From: Phalacrocorax aristotelis
Lineage: Eukaryota > Chordata > Aves > Suliformes > Phalacrocoracidae
NCBI RefSeq assembly: GCF_949628215.1
Contig: NC_134281.1
Location: 11,666,501 to 11,730,500, forward strand
Length of the DNA stretch: 64,000 nucleotides
Direction: 5' to 3'
Below are positions 53,701 through 64,000 of this stretch, piece after piece. The position numbers and the translations under genes were made by a program. Positions within the stretch are counted from its first letter, which is position 1, and every line of letters begins with the position of its first letter. The notes under the pieces were generated by a model that saw nothing but the letters and a program-made list of their open reading frames with translations, was not told the DNA's origin and did not search any database.

Positions 53701-56700
53701 AACTATCTCTGCAGGCTGAGCAGAGGAGATGCTTTTATCCTAACTGATGGAAAAAAGTGTTATCTAGATGTATATGACTTGTATAACATGGGCCACAGTA
53801 GTGGGCAGACATCCTGTGCTAAACCTGAGACACTTTTCTGATTCTACTGGGAGGGAATACAGAATTTGAGTGTAAATTTAGGCAGTTGATATAATTCCCC
53901 TTCCTCCCCCAGATAGTTTTCCTTCAGTAAAACCAGAAAAATCTTATTCTCACCTTAAAACTCCAATATTATGCCTTTTTTAAAAAAAAAAAAACAACAA
54001 ACCCAAACCGTAAGAAAGACTGATGTAATGGGATTATAAAATGTGAAGTGAGTTACCCACACCTTGCGCGAATCATGGGGCAGCTGGAAAGGAGGGGGAG
54101 GAAAGGGCAACTCAGACCTGCTCCAAAAAGTGACAATATTGCAGGATGGTGTTGCTGCTCTTTGCTTCCTTCCCTTGTATAAGGCTCTGTGCTGGTTACC
54201 TTGGAAACAGCTGTAAGAGCATATAGGGGCATTTTGCTGCTGTGCAACCATGGGCAGAGGTGTCCTCTGGTGTGTGGGGAGAGGGAAATCCTTTGTGGTG
54301 CAGGCTGATTTACAGAAGGAGGGCAACAAAGTAAAAACCTATTGCAAGATCTCCCCTTCTTGCCTGCTTTTCTTGCTGCAGGTGTAATTGGGCAGGAGTG
54401 GGACCCTGGGGAAAATTTAGCGGCGGGGTGGGTGGGTGGTGTGTTTTCATGGTTTTGGCAGAGCTATTTAAATTTTGATAAAGGGAAGGTAAAAATATCA
54501 CAGCCGCCTGTCTTGAGGGGTTTTATAACAGCTGGGCTATAAACATCAGCTTTTTATTCTGTCCTCAGAACAGTGTACCAGGATGTTTTGCTCCATAGCT
54601 GTGAAACTATGATTGTGACAGGAAATGGGATGCTTAATCACACACGTCAAGGAGAAACATCCCAATAAGATGGAAACTTTCTGGTTTTGCATGATTAGCA
54701 GAAAAACAGAAGATCTTTCATGGAGTTCCATGTTGTTTGTGACGTGCACATGTGGCATGTGAAATAACTAAAATAGAGTAACTGTTAAATAATGGGAATT
54801 GTCTTTCGTTCACTTACCCATAAATGTTTCGATCCTGTGGGCTGTGGTGTGCATAACTTGAAATCAGTTCAGCTATTCTGCTGCTAAATTTTAAGTGTTT
54901 GCTTTTGTGCTTGTCATTCAGAAAGGATGTTTTTGTATTTATCAAGTCCTCTTAGGACCATTTTTCAGTGTCAGGTTGAGTTTGTTCAGTTTTAATATGT
55001 TGCCTTTCAGAGTCCTTTTGTCCAAACCTACAATGACCTGATCTACTGTACTGGCCCTTAATTTTCAGTAAATAAATTCAGCTGGATAGCTGTCACTTAA
55101 ATAGTGTGATTGAACTGCTCTGTGGTTGAAGGGCTGTTATGTCCGTCTGCTGAATGCAGTGTATTAATATATTCCTGCATGTGATACTCTTACTTTACAG
55201 CACATCCAAGTTTTGTCAGAGATGAGGACTTGCACACGCAGCGTTCAGGAATTTATGGGCTGCTGTTTGTTGGTAATACTCATTATACAGGCCACTGCTT
55301 TTAAACAAAATGTAAAAATAGAGGTTCTGACCCTCCAGTGAAGTGTGGTGGGGAGTTAAGATTGCTTGAAGGCTGCAGTAGTAATGCTTAAGGAATAATG
55401 TTCATTCATCAAACTGATGGGACAGCAAGAGCAAATCCTGCTAGACTTTCATGGGGTCTTTTTCGTTCATTAATATGTTGATGTGGATTTGGCACCCATG
55501 GAGTGAGGGAGTAACGGCTGTACCTGAGCGCTGTGCTTGCCTGCTCCCCTTCTCGCTGGCTGTTGTACTGTCATGCTGCCCTGAGTTTGGGCTGCTGCTT
55601 TTGATCCTGTACTTCAGCAATCGTAAAATTTAGCTCTGAGAAGTCCTGCACAGCTTAGGGATGAAGCCACAAGGGTTTTATGGAATGACTGTAATGCCTT
55701 GTTGGAATATGATTAAAGACAGATTGATCATTGTTTTGCTTTTTGAAGTGGTCTGCCAGGTTTTACAACCTGAAATTGATCCTGTGTTCACTGAATTTGG
55801 CCATATGAAACTCTATGGATAGTGTGTGGTTCTGATCTCTTGCTCAAGTGGTTACTCTGTAGGGCTTCTTGCAAAGGAGCTTTTATTAGCAATATCGAGT
55901 GATGCTGCTCAGTGCTGAGCAAATGCATCAGCCGCAGTGGCTTGGCACGCTTTCCCTTTAGAGGTGCCAGGGTTGGAAAATCTGGTGGGGGGGAGCCTTT
56001 CAGGAAGCTGAAGACCTTGATGGAAACCATGAATTGTGGAAGCCAGGAGACTTTCAGAGTAAGAAGAATTGCCAGATCTGTCTGGATTCAGGCCATACTT
56101 GTTGTTCTCCAGATCTGTTGGTGTTCCTCTGGGCTCATGCCAAGCATAGTGGAAAAGCACGTGGGCAATTCCTAGGAAGTGGACATAGTATTTGAAACTG
56201 CTCCAGTCTTGAGCTGCGATTGCAGCTGCTGACCCACAGGCCCTCTGATGCTCTGGGTTGCACCAGTATGAAGATTGCTCAGGTTAAACTAGGTGTGTGG
56301 CAAATCTAAGAGGCAGATGGTTTGTCCTGCCTTTTTTGGTTTGCTGTTTGTCTCTTCTAAGTAGACACAAGTGGAGGGGAGCTGCTTAGTTATACCCACA
56401 GTCAGACCCTTGCCCTGCTGGAGAGCCCTCTTTTGACTATCCACCACCATGTGCTCTGTGCCAGGTTATCCCTTTCTGTGGTTAAAACTGTGTAGGCCTT
56501 CCTATAGGTGCCCCACTTCAGAATAAAAATGACTGTTTTTCAAATTATCTGACTTCATTATAGTGGAATAAAATTAAATTAACTTCTGTTTCAAAATAAA
56601 TACAGAGGTGTAAATATAGTAGAATAATTATCAGGGTATAGCTCTATTGAAACTATCCCTTGGTAGATGAACCCCAAAACAGTCAAGTGGGAGCTCTGCG

Positions 56701-57518
56701 TCACATAAATGGAGCTTCTTTTAGAAGCCGGTCCTAATCCTTGAAGTTCAGAGCAATGATCTATGCCTGAAAGGCTTGTGTAATGTCTAGGGCAAGTCGA
56801 AAACTTGCTGTGTTTTTTCCTGTGATGATCTCTTGTGTGACTCCTCTGGGGGGGAAAGAAACCCAACCCGTTTCCTGCTCCAGTGAATGCTGGTGATGAC
56901 CCCACGTGTATGTGGACTCCTCCTGCATGCACGTCTTGGGCCAAATGCAGTTATACTACGTAAAAATCTGTTTACGTTCCTGAAATAAGTATGTCGACTG
57001 TGAATTGACACTGATGTAACTGGGATTGGAGTGTAGGCAGTGCTTGATCTGGAAAATAGATCCCATGCTGATGGCCTCTGCTGGAAATGGTAGCTTCTGT
57101 TCTGCAGTGCTTGGCTTGGGTGAACTACACACTGGGATAAAACATCTCTTTTTGGAAGGGTCTGCACTTTGTCCACTTATTCTTGATCTTCCCATGGACC
57201 TCTTTGAGAGTAAAAGTAATGAAGCATTCCATTTAAAATTCAGGTAGGATTTTTTTCCCCCCCAGCCCTCTTGTTTTGTCAAGAGAATGAATTACGCGCA
57301 CACCCCCCCGCCTTTGTCTTTGGAAGATGAAGGAATTCAAATAAGATAACTAAAACAAATAAATTCTACAATCATGGTGATTTCCCTGTTACTGACTTTC
57401 CCCCTCATTAATGTTAGATGAACTTGGCATCTAGTAATTACTGGCTCTCATTTTTGAGCCAGAACTGTTTCCTGGCTCCAGCAAAATCTGCTGATTCCAC
57501 TGACAGCATTGGGAGTGC

Positions 57519-57584
57519 TGCCTTCCACTGGGACATTAGTTCAATCAAACATGCCTTCCACTGGGACGTTATTTCAGTCAAACA
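57519..57584. repeat. 33-bp tandem duplication
   Basis: Two adjacent 33-bp copies start TGCCTTCCACTGGGAC at 57519 and 57552, differing at a few positions. Confidence 0.85.
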
Positions 57585-58891
57585 TATTTTCCTCTGACAG
57601 CTTCTGGTATTTTGCATCAGGATCACTCTGCATTTAAGGATAAGGTGGCTACCATGTGCTGTTTAAGACCAAGGAAATGCTATACATTAAGATGTGGTTA
57701 GATCTATACTTAAATACACAGACAAGACAGAGGTGTCAGTGACCCTGCCAGCTAAACTGCTGCATCTTGACGAGTAGAAACTTCTTGCTGAGCCTGCAAA
57801 ACAAATTCAGTTCTATTCTCCAAGTTGTTGAATGTCGGTCTAAAAAGTAATACACTTTTTTGCTTAACAACTTTATTTCCTCTGTGAACAAGGAATTACA
57901 GAGCTCTTGTTTTAGCAGTTATATTAACCTTGGCTGCTGCTTTGTTGCCAGAGTCAGAGGGTATTATGAGTATTTATTTGGATTATAGGTGCTGTCGTCT
58001 TTTCTTGTACGTGTCATGCAGTTAGTGATCTTGGTGACACTTTGTTCATCTGTGCAAGGAAGTAAATGGCTCACATTTGAGTATTGACTCATACAACTCA
58101 AGAATGTTGCTGCTTCTAGTGGTGAGATTTCCATCAAGCTTGAGAGATCTCGCTTGGATCTTGTGGGATGGAGCAGAGATTGGCCTCTGGATTTTTTTTT
58201 TTCTTCTGTCTTCCATTTAAAAAAAAAAAAGCTTTCCCCCTCTGTTATCAGGGCGAAGTTTAGGTGATCCTACAGTGTCTGGCACAGGGGGCCCCTGTCT
58301 TACTGTTGGCCCCAGTTTGACAAGAGCAGTCACCACAGAAGGGATGCATGGACTTGGGATGGGGGAGCCAGGAGGGCTTGTATTAATTTGCATCCCCTTG
58401 CAGCACAGACCCTGAAGCTTTAGCAACAAATGAGATGCAAAGAAACAAGGAGAAACAAGAGAGAATAAGGCAAACTGTCAGGCAGTGTGACAGTTCACAG
58501 AAATTAACAATGCTAAGTTCTTTTCTCACTTGGTACTAGTGTGCTTTCTTGATGCAGATCCAGTCCTCTTTGTGTTTTCCAGAAAAAGATGATGTTTTGC
58601 GGAATGGGGTCTCCCTCATTAAAAACAGCTTGCCTGGATCCATTGCTTTTGGCTACTGGGAATCTGGGGCAATTTTCTGGGGCTGTGATAGGGGGATGAA
58701 CTTAGTAAAGAGCTGGGAGGATGAGTTAGTAAATATTTGTAGCAGCTTGTTTCAGGGCTATGTATGAATCCTGAACAGAGGGGCTCTATTAGGAATAAAT
58801 ATTTTCTTTCTAGATTAAATGTTCTTTTGCTTACTTTCATCTTGGACTAGGAGGCAGTCAATCTCCTTATTGTTCATGCAGTCATGTCCAT

Positions 58892-58943
58892 TAAAAAGAA
58901 ACAAACAAAAACCCAAAACCAAACAAAAAACCACCCCCCCAAA
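58892..58943. repeat. A/C-rich simple tract
   Basis: AAACAAACAAAAACCC-type units, nearly free of G and T, ending in a run of C. Confidence 0.6.
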
Positions 58944-60857
58944 CTTCATGAACCTCCCTTTTGTGGTGCGAGGCAGTGAGCAGCACTGTGGTACTGCCTC
59001 TGTGTCTTACTCCACTTTGGGAGCATTATGTCTTTAGCTCTTCTTCCATCTCTGGGTTTTCCCTTCAAGCTAGGATATGAGTGGTCTCTGGCTGGCAGTC
59101 TTCAGTGACTGAGAAAGAAACCTCATAGCCAGCATGCTGCAAGGTCCTGTTCCTGTAGGATGTAGCCCTCCAGGTCCCAGGAGAAGAGCAACTCTGATGT
59201 CTGTGCTTGAAGGACGTAGCTCCTCAGTGCTGGTATGTGGTTGACCTGCACACCTTATATACAGGACTTGGACATAGCTGGCAGCTCCGTGCCTCTTCTC
59301 TACCTCAGCGTCCAGAGATGACGTGGCTTTTTGGATACTGTGAATTCTTTCATTTGCCTACTGATTCCTCGTGACATGTGTTATCCTTTAAACTGTGTGA
59401 GTATTTTTTTTCTCTTAAATAAGGAAGTCTTTCTAGACCAATATGAGAAAATGGGGAATAGAGGAACAAATATTAAATATAGTGCTCAGTCCTAGGAAAA
59501 GTGAGCAAAATGACCAGTGGCAGAGCTGTTAGCAGTGCTGGAGGAGATGAAACACAAGAGTTGCTTTATGTCTGCACTGCAGAAATCAGTACAAGTTGCT
59601 GGAGAATGAATGAAGATGAAAGAGAAATAACTTGGTGTTCCTGCCTTTTTTTAGTTATTTAAATAACACTTGCAAACAGCTTTGAACAACTGGCTTAAAT
59701 TGGTCTTTAACAAAGAAGCCAAAAATTATGGAGGTTCCTTCTCAGTGAGTTGGAAGGTAGCTGCAAATAACACATTTGGGCTCTGTCCCCACATAGGCCT
59801 GGAGGCTGGTGTGCTGCCTCTAGGTAGCTTCAAATGAAAGTGAAGCGGAGGCATGCTGCAAATCCTATGGCATGTGTTTAGATGAGACATTGATGCTGTG
59901 AGCACGCTCCAACTTACTGGTCGTATTCTGATACTCTGGCATGTTTCATGGGCTTTGTGTCCTTTTTACATCCTACCCAAACACCTCATGCAATGTGGTT
60001 GAATTAAATAGCTGCTGTGTTCCCAACAGACCAGGTTGTAGTCCAGTGGTAACTACATCAATTTCAGTGTGGCTGGCACTTATGAATTCATTGGTTAGTA
60101 CTGGGATTTGAGCTGCAGGCCTCTTGATACTGTGCCTAGCTCTGTTCCTAACAAAGTGTAGGGCTTTCAACAAAATAAAATTATTTAGTTTCTTAGAGTG
60201 GTGGGGAATTTTTCCTCTGTCAGTTGAAATTAATGGGACTGAGGAGTTCTGTGCCACTCAGAAAACCAGCCTGCAAACCTCTGCACGCCCTGGTCTTCAC
60301 ATCTGCAGAACACGGTAATGACCCTACTTTCAAAGGCTTTGATGCTCAGGTCAGAACAGATATGAAAGTGAAGATATTGAGTGTAACTTCATGGCTTTCT
60401 CTGCTTAACGTTTTCAATATTCAGAGCCAAGGTAGCTGTGCCAAATATTTGGAAAAATAACCAAAATGTGGTAGAAAATGCCTTTCTGGGACAGGGTTAT
60501 AAATCTATTGCAGTACACAGCTTAGTAAAACAAAGTTCAGTATAAGTGGGTGAAAATTTTCCCCTACAGTAATGATGTCTGTTGTGAGTTTACCAGCTAT
60601 CTAATCTAGTTTCCATCCGTTACATCAAGTGATAATCCTCTAGCAAATTAGGTGCCGTTAGCAGCATTTCTGTCAGCCTGGGTCTGGCTGCACATCTAGG
60701 CAACCTGCCTTTGAGGAATTTCAAAATTCACCCTAGTTAGTCATGCTGCTTCCTCAGCCTCTGGAGACTGCATTTCAAACATAACACAAAGCTGAACTGT
60801 CTCTCTTGCTTCTTTAATTGTATTTATTCTGCTTTTCTTCCCTCCCTCCCTTCCCCT

Positions 60858-60893
60858 CCCCCCCCCCCCCCCCCCCCCCCCCCATTTGCCAAG
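60858..60893. repeat. 36-base poly(C) homopolymer
   Basis: An uninterrupted C run preceded by a CCCTCCCTTCCCC-type pyrimidine stretch. The complementary strand is a long poly(G) that could form a quadruplex. Its true length is uncertain, because such runs are often mis-sized in assemblies. Confidence 0.9.
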
Positions 60894-63800
60894 GGTGTTT
60901 GGCCACGTATAGAGATGGCTCCTAGGTTGTTTTTTTGAAATAGCCATTGTAATTGGCTTTTTGGCATATTCTGTCCTACTTTAACATTATTCTTTCACTG
61001 TGCTTACATGGGGGCTTGTTAGTAAGTGGGCTGGGGATCAGAAAGCAAAAAATTTGCAAACCAGGCTGTGAGTCTGTTTCTTGAGGGCTTGCTGTAAGGT
61101 GAGGCTCACTGGCTGTAATGTGTCATCGCCCGGGGATGGGCTGTGCAGCAGCCGTGTGCCTCCAGCTCACAGAGCCAGGCTCGTTCTGTGATGAACCCTA
61201 CACTGCTCTGGCAGCCAGTGCTACCCCTGCATTTTGGGGCTGCCCCTTGCCAAGGGTTGCATACTGCCTGGGAGTAATTCAGTGACAGGCGACAATGCGA
61301 TGAATGCCATCCAGTTTCTGTCTCTGAATAATTAAGAGGGAGTGTGGCTTTTGGCCAGGGAACACTGTCCTCTGCCACCCATCTGCTTCCCCGACTGTTG
61401 CTTGAAGCAGCTGCTCCTCTCCAGGGGCTTCCTGGCAGGGCATGGGGACACTGATTCCCCAACACCCTTCACTGCCTTGCTACTGACCTCTCCAGTGAGC
61501 TTAAAGTCCTCAGGGTGCCATTTTTTCAGTGCTGCTTTTCTCTCCTGTGGAATCATGCCATGATGTTTAATTGCAAGCTGCAATGTTGGTGCTTGGTTTC
61601 AATGCAGTGGTGGGAGTGAGGGGCGGGAGCTGGAGGAGTGTGGCGTGAGGGGGCTTGTTTCCTTGTTATCTCCTTCCACAGCTGTGAGTTCCTTATAGAA
61701 ATACGGCTTTTAAGTAGCTGGCTGTAGGCTAGAGGTGCTGTTCAGCAGCATGCAGGGAGAGCAGTGTTGAATTACACCGCAGGGATGTCCTCTTGTGCCC
61801 AGGTCTTGGCATGATGGGCATGCTGTCAAAGCCGCTGCGTAAAATGGGTGGTCTTTCTAGCAGGGTGTAAGTGAAAAGCACTGTCAAAGCAGCCCTTGCA
61901 TTACGGGGCAGGTGGTGATGGCCACCTCTGCAGTGTTTTAAAACAGCTGAGGAATTTCCTCTGTATATGAACATGCGCAGGCTTGGATTTTTTTGATGTG
62001 AATCGAACTCTGTGGTGAATTGAGTCTAGAGGCTTTTCATAGCCCCAGAGTATGTGCAATATCCTTGTTAGCTGTGCCCCTGTACAGTGGGGTGGTCCAG
62101 GATTTGACTTGTTGAAACCTCAATGTCATGTAAGTGAAAGCCAGGAAAACACCCTCAAGTTGTCACAGCCCCGAGCTTTGCAAACTCATCTCTGGACACT
62201 GTACCCCACTGCAAACCCTTCTTCTTCCCCACCCACAGCTTTCCTGATTCAGTTTTTCACTGGAGCCTGTCAGATTTCCTTGATGCATGACCACTCTGAG
62301 ACGATGTGACAGTTGGTGTAAGAGTCCTGTTTCCCATCTACCTGTCACCACCTCAGTCCGCTGCTAACCAGCGGGTTGGTTAGCCACTGGCAAGCTATTA
62401 AACCCTTAAACAGTTTTGACATGGTGAGTTAAGCTCACGAGCTGGGGGTGAAATAGGCCTTATCATACAACACAAATACTTTGATTTGTGCTATGAGAGG
62501 AGAGTGTGCTGATGGTGGTTTGGGAATGTTATGTGAATAAAGGGGGCAGAGCTCTCTGAAGAGATAATATTTTTGAGATATTTTCCTTTTTTTTTTTTTC
62601 CCCTTTTCCCTATGCATAGGAACTTGAAGTAGAGTGGAAAAGAACAACTTGGGGATGGGTAGGTGGAGTAGGAAAACTCATTTATGCAGCCAAGTAAGCA
62701 AGAGAATGGAGGTTGTTTGTTGGACTGTGCCGTGGCTGGACAGGTTTATTACAGTGCAGCTCTCTTCTAGTGTATGATATTCCCATTTCATTGCAAGAGA
62801 AGACAGCACAGATCTGCTCAAAATCCACAAAAACTCCTTTGTGGAAAGGTGTCCTCTTCCCAGGAGGTAGTTGCTTCCCACCAAGAGAATAAGTCCATCT
62901 TCGTGTCTGACTCTGGTGACCCTGCATCGGTAGGGACTTGTGGGGTCTACTTCCCCTGTAACTGAGATGGTGAAGCATTGATCGATCATCCAGGATAATG
63001 CTGTTCCAGGAGCTCATTAATTTTTAGCAGAGGGAAGTAAGTTAAAATGATGAGTCACTGACCTACTCGAAAATGAACAACCTTCTCAGTGTCATTAGAA
63101 GCCAGTAATAGATCATCCTGGACAAGAGCTGGTGAAAGGGGATTAAGGGGTCCCCTCGTGCCTGCCGTTGCTCTACGTTGTGTGTGACTGCTGTTGCACT
63201 GACAATTTTTTTTAATGGAGTGGCACATGTTATACATATAAAGCCAACAATTTCTTATAAGTGTAATTGAAATTGTAAAAATCTATTCCTTACTAGTCCA
63301 GCTATAACTGTTACAGAAAAAGAAAGAAGAATAATGCAGCTAAAATTGTTATATGTTCACGTTACTCACCAAGAGGGATATGATGTTCATATTGATGGTT
63401 TCTCCTTCCTCAGTTAGGATCTGCTTGGGATCATTTTTTGTTTGCTAAGACACTTTCACACCTTTACTCATCAGTCTGCAGCTCCAGGTTATGTGACAGT
63501 TTACGTATGCTGGGTGCTATTTGTTCTCTTCGTTATACCTACAAGAAGTTTAGCCCAGCTCCAGGTGTGCGCTTCTTTAACTGAACATTGGCAAGTTGTT
63601 TAGACCTGTGAGGTCTCCAGTGTCAAGTCTGTGGCCCATTGCTTGCCATCCTGTACTGGTGTTCCCCTCTGCCACAGCCTGTATCTCTGCTCCTCAAGTG
63701 CACTATTTTTCTATACTGTGTCATTGTGTTGGGTATAAATATCTCATTCTTCATAGAATAATGGCTTGTTATAAATGCCCATACAAAGCTGTGGCTGTAC

Positions 63801-64000
63801 CATACAGAGATGTACAACAAAGCCACAGATACCTGGTCAATTAGAGAAACTGCTGCCACAGCTGAAGTAAAACAAAGCTGTGGGCAGGTCAAGAAAGGCT
63901 CAGACAGAGCAAGCCTGGTGAGCCTCAGTGCTGAGGCCATGCAAGCTCAGTACAGAGCTTATGGCCAGTTACTGGCCATGGCAATGCCATATCCCAGGAC

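Larger units (their letters stand above)
50659..64000 (+). other. GRIP2: GRIP2 intron 1 (partial)
   Basis: There are no PDZ exons, no other gene and no LTR. Notable contents are a poly(T)/poly(G) stretch at 50716-50756, a 33-bp tandem duplication at 57519-57584, A/C-rich tracts near 53981 and 58892, and a 36-base poly(C) run at 60858-60893. Open frames on either strand are short and match no family I recognise. Confidence 0.65.

Noticed and set aside
56787-57282. Overlapping minus-strand open frames of 108-129 codons in GRIP2 intron 1
   Set aside because: No recognised domain, no convincing splice context and no CpG island; treated as chance.

Overview
This is a vertebrate nuclear window and almost certainly a bird. 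Split genes have consensus GT-AG introns, promoters sit in CpG islands, intergenic DNA is compact, a decayed CR1-type LINE is present, and three solo LTRs look like the ERVL-type LTRs common in avian genomes. No bacterial or organellar feature is present. The species cannot be named from the sequence.

Layout. (1) 0.9-6.0 kb, minus strand: CCDC51 (MITOK, the pore subunit of the mitochondrial ATP-sensitive K+ channel), three coding exons, 416 codons. (2) 5.8-6.8 kb: a CpG-island bidirectional promoter with three evenly spaced ETS-type boxes, shared by CCDC51 and (3) TMA7 on the plus strand (6.28-11.1 kb, four exons, 64 aa), whose third intron holds an antisense CR1-like reverse-transcriptase relic. 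(4) 11.4-20.6 kb: no protein gene found; it holds an orphan CpG island with five NRF1-type palindromes and a CTCF-like site (12.1-12.8 kb) and two solo LTRs in opposite orientations. (5) 20.7-33.7 kb, minus strand: CCDC174, eleven coding exons that join in phase to a 670-aa protein. Its last exon carries a 42-bp (14-residue) tandem repeat array absent from the human protein as I know it. (6) 34-64 kb, plus strand: the 5' end of GRIP2. A CpG-island first exon at 50.6 kb encodes a short N-terminus like the palmitoylated GRIP isoforms (MPGW..., Cys11). A second, paralogous copy of the same 55-nt exon lies 11.2 kb upstream at 39.4 kb. The rest of the window is GRIP2 upstream or first-intron sequence with one more solo LTR, microsatellites and a 36-base poly(C) run; the PDZ-domain exons must lie beyond the right edge.

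The four genes have separate roles: mitochondrial K+ flux, translation, RNA processing/exon-junction-linked function, and glutamate-receptor scaffolding. From my memory of human gene order, CCDC51-TMA7 and CCDC174-GRIP2 lie in different parts of 3p, so the gene-poor 11-20 kb stretch probably marks a synteny junction. All exon coordinates come from reading splice sites, phase and translation by eye; transcription starts are estimates.
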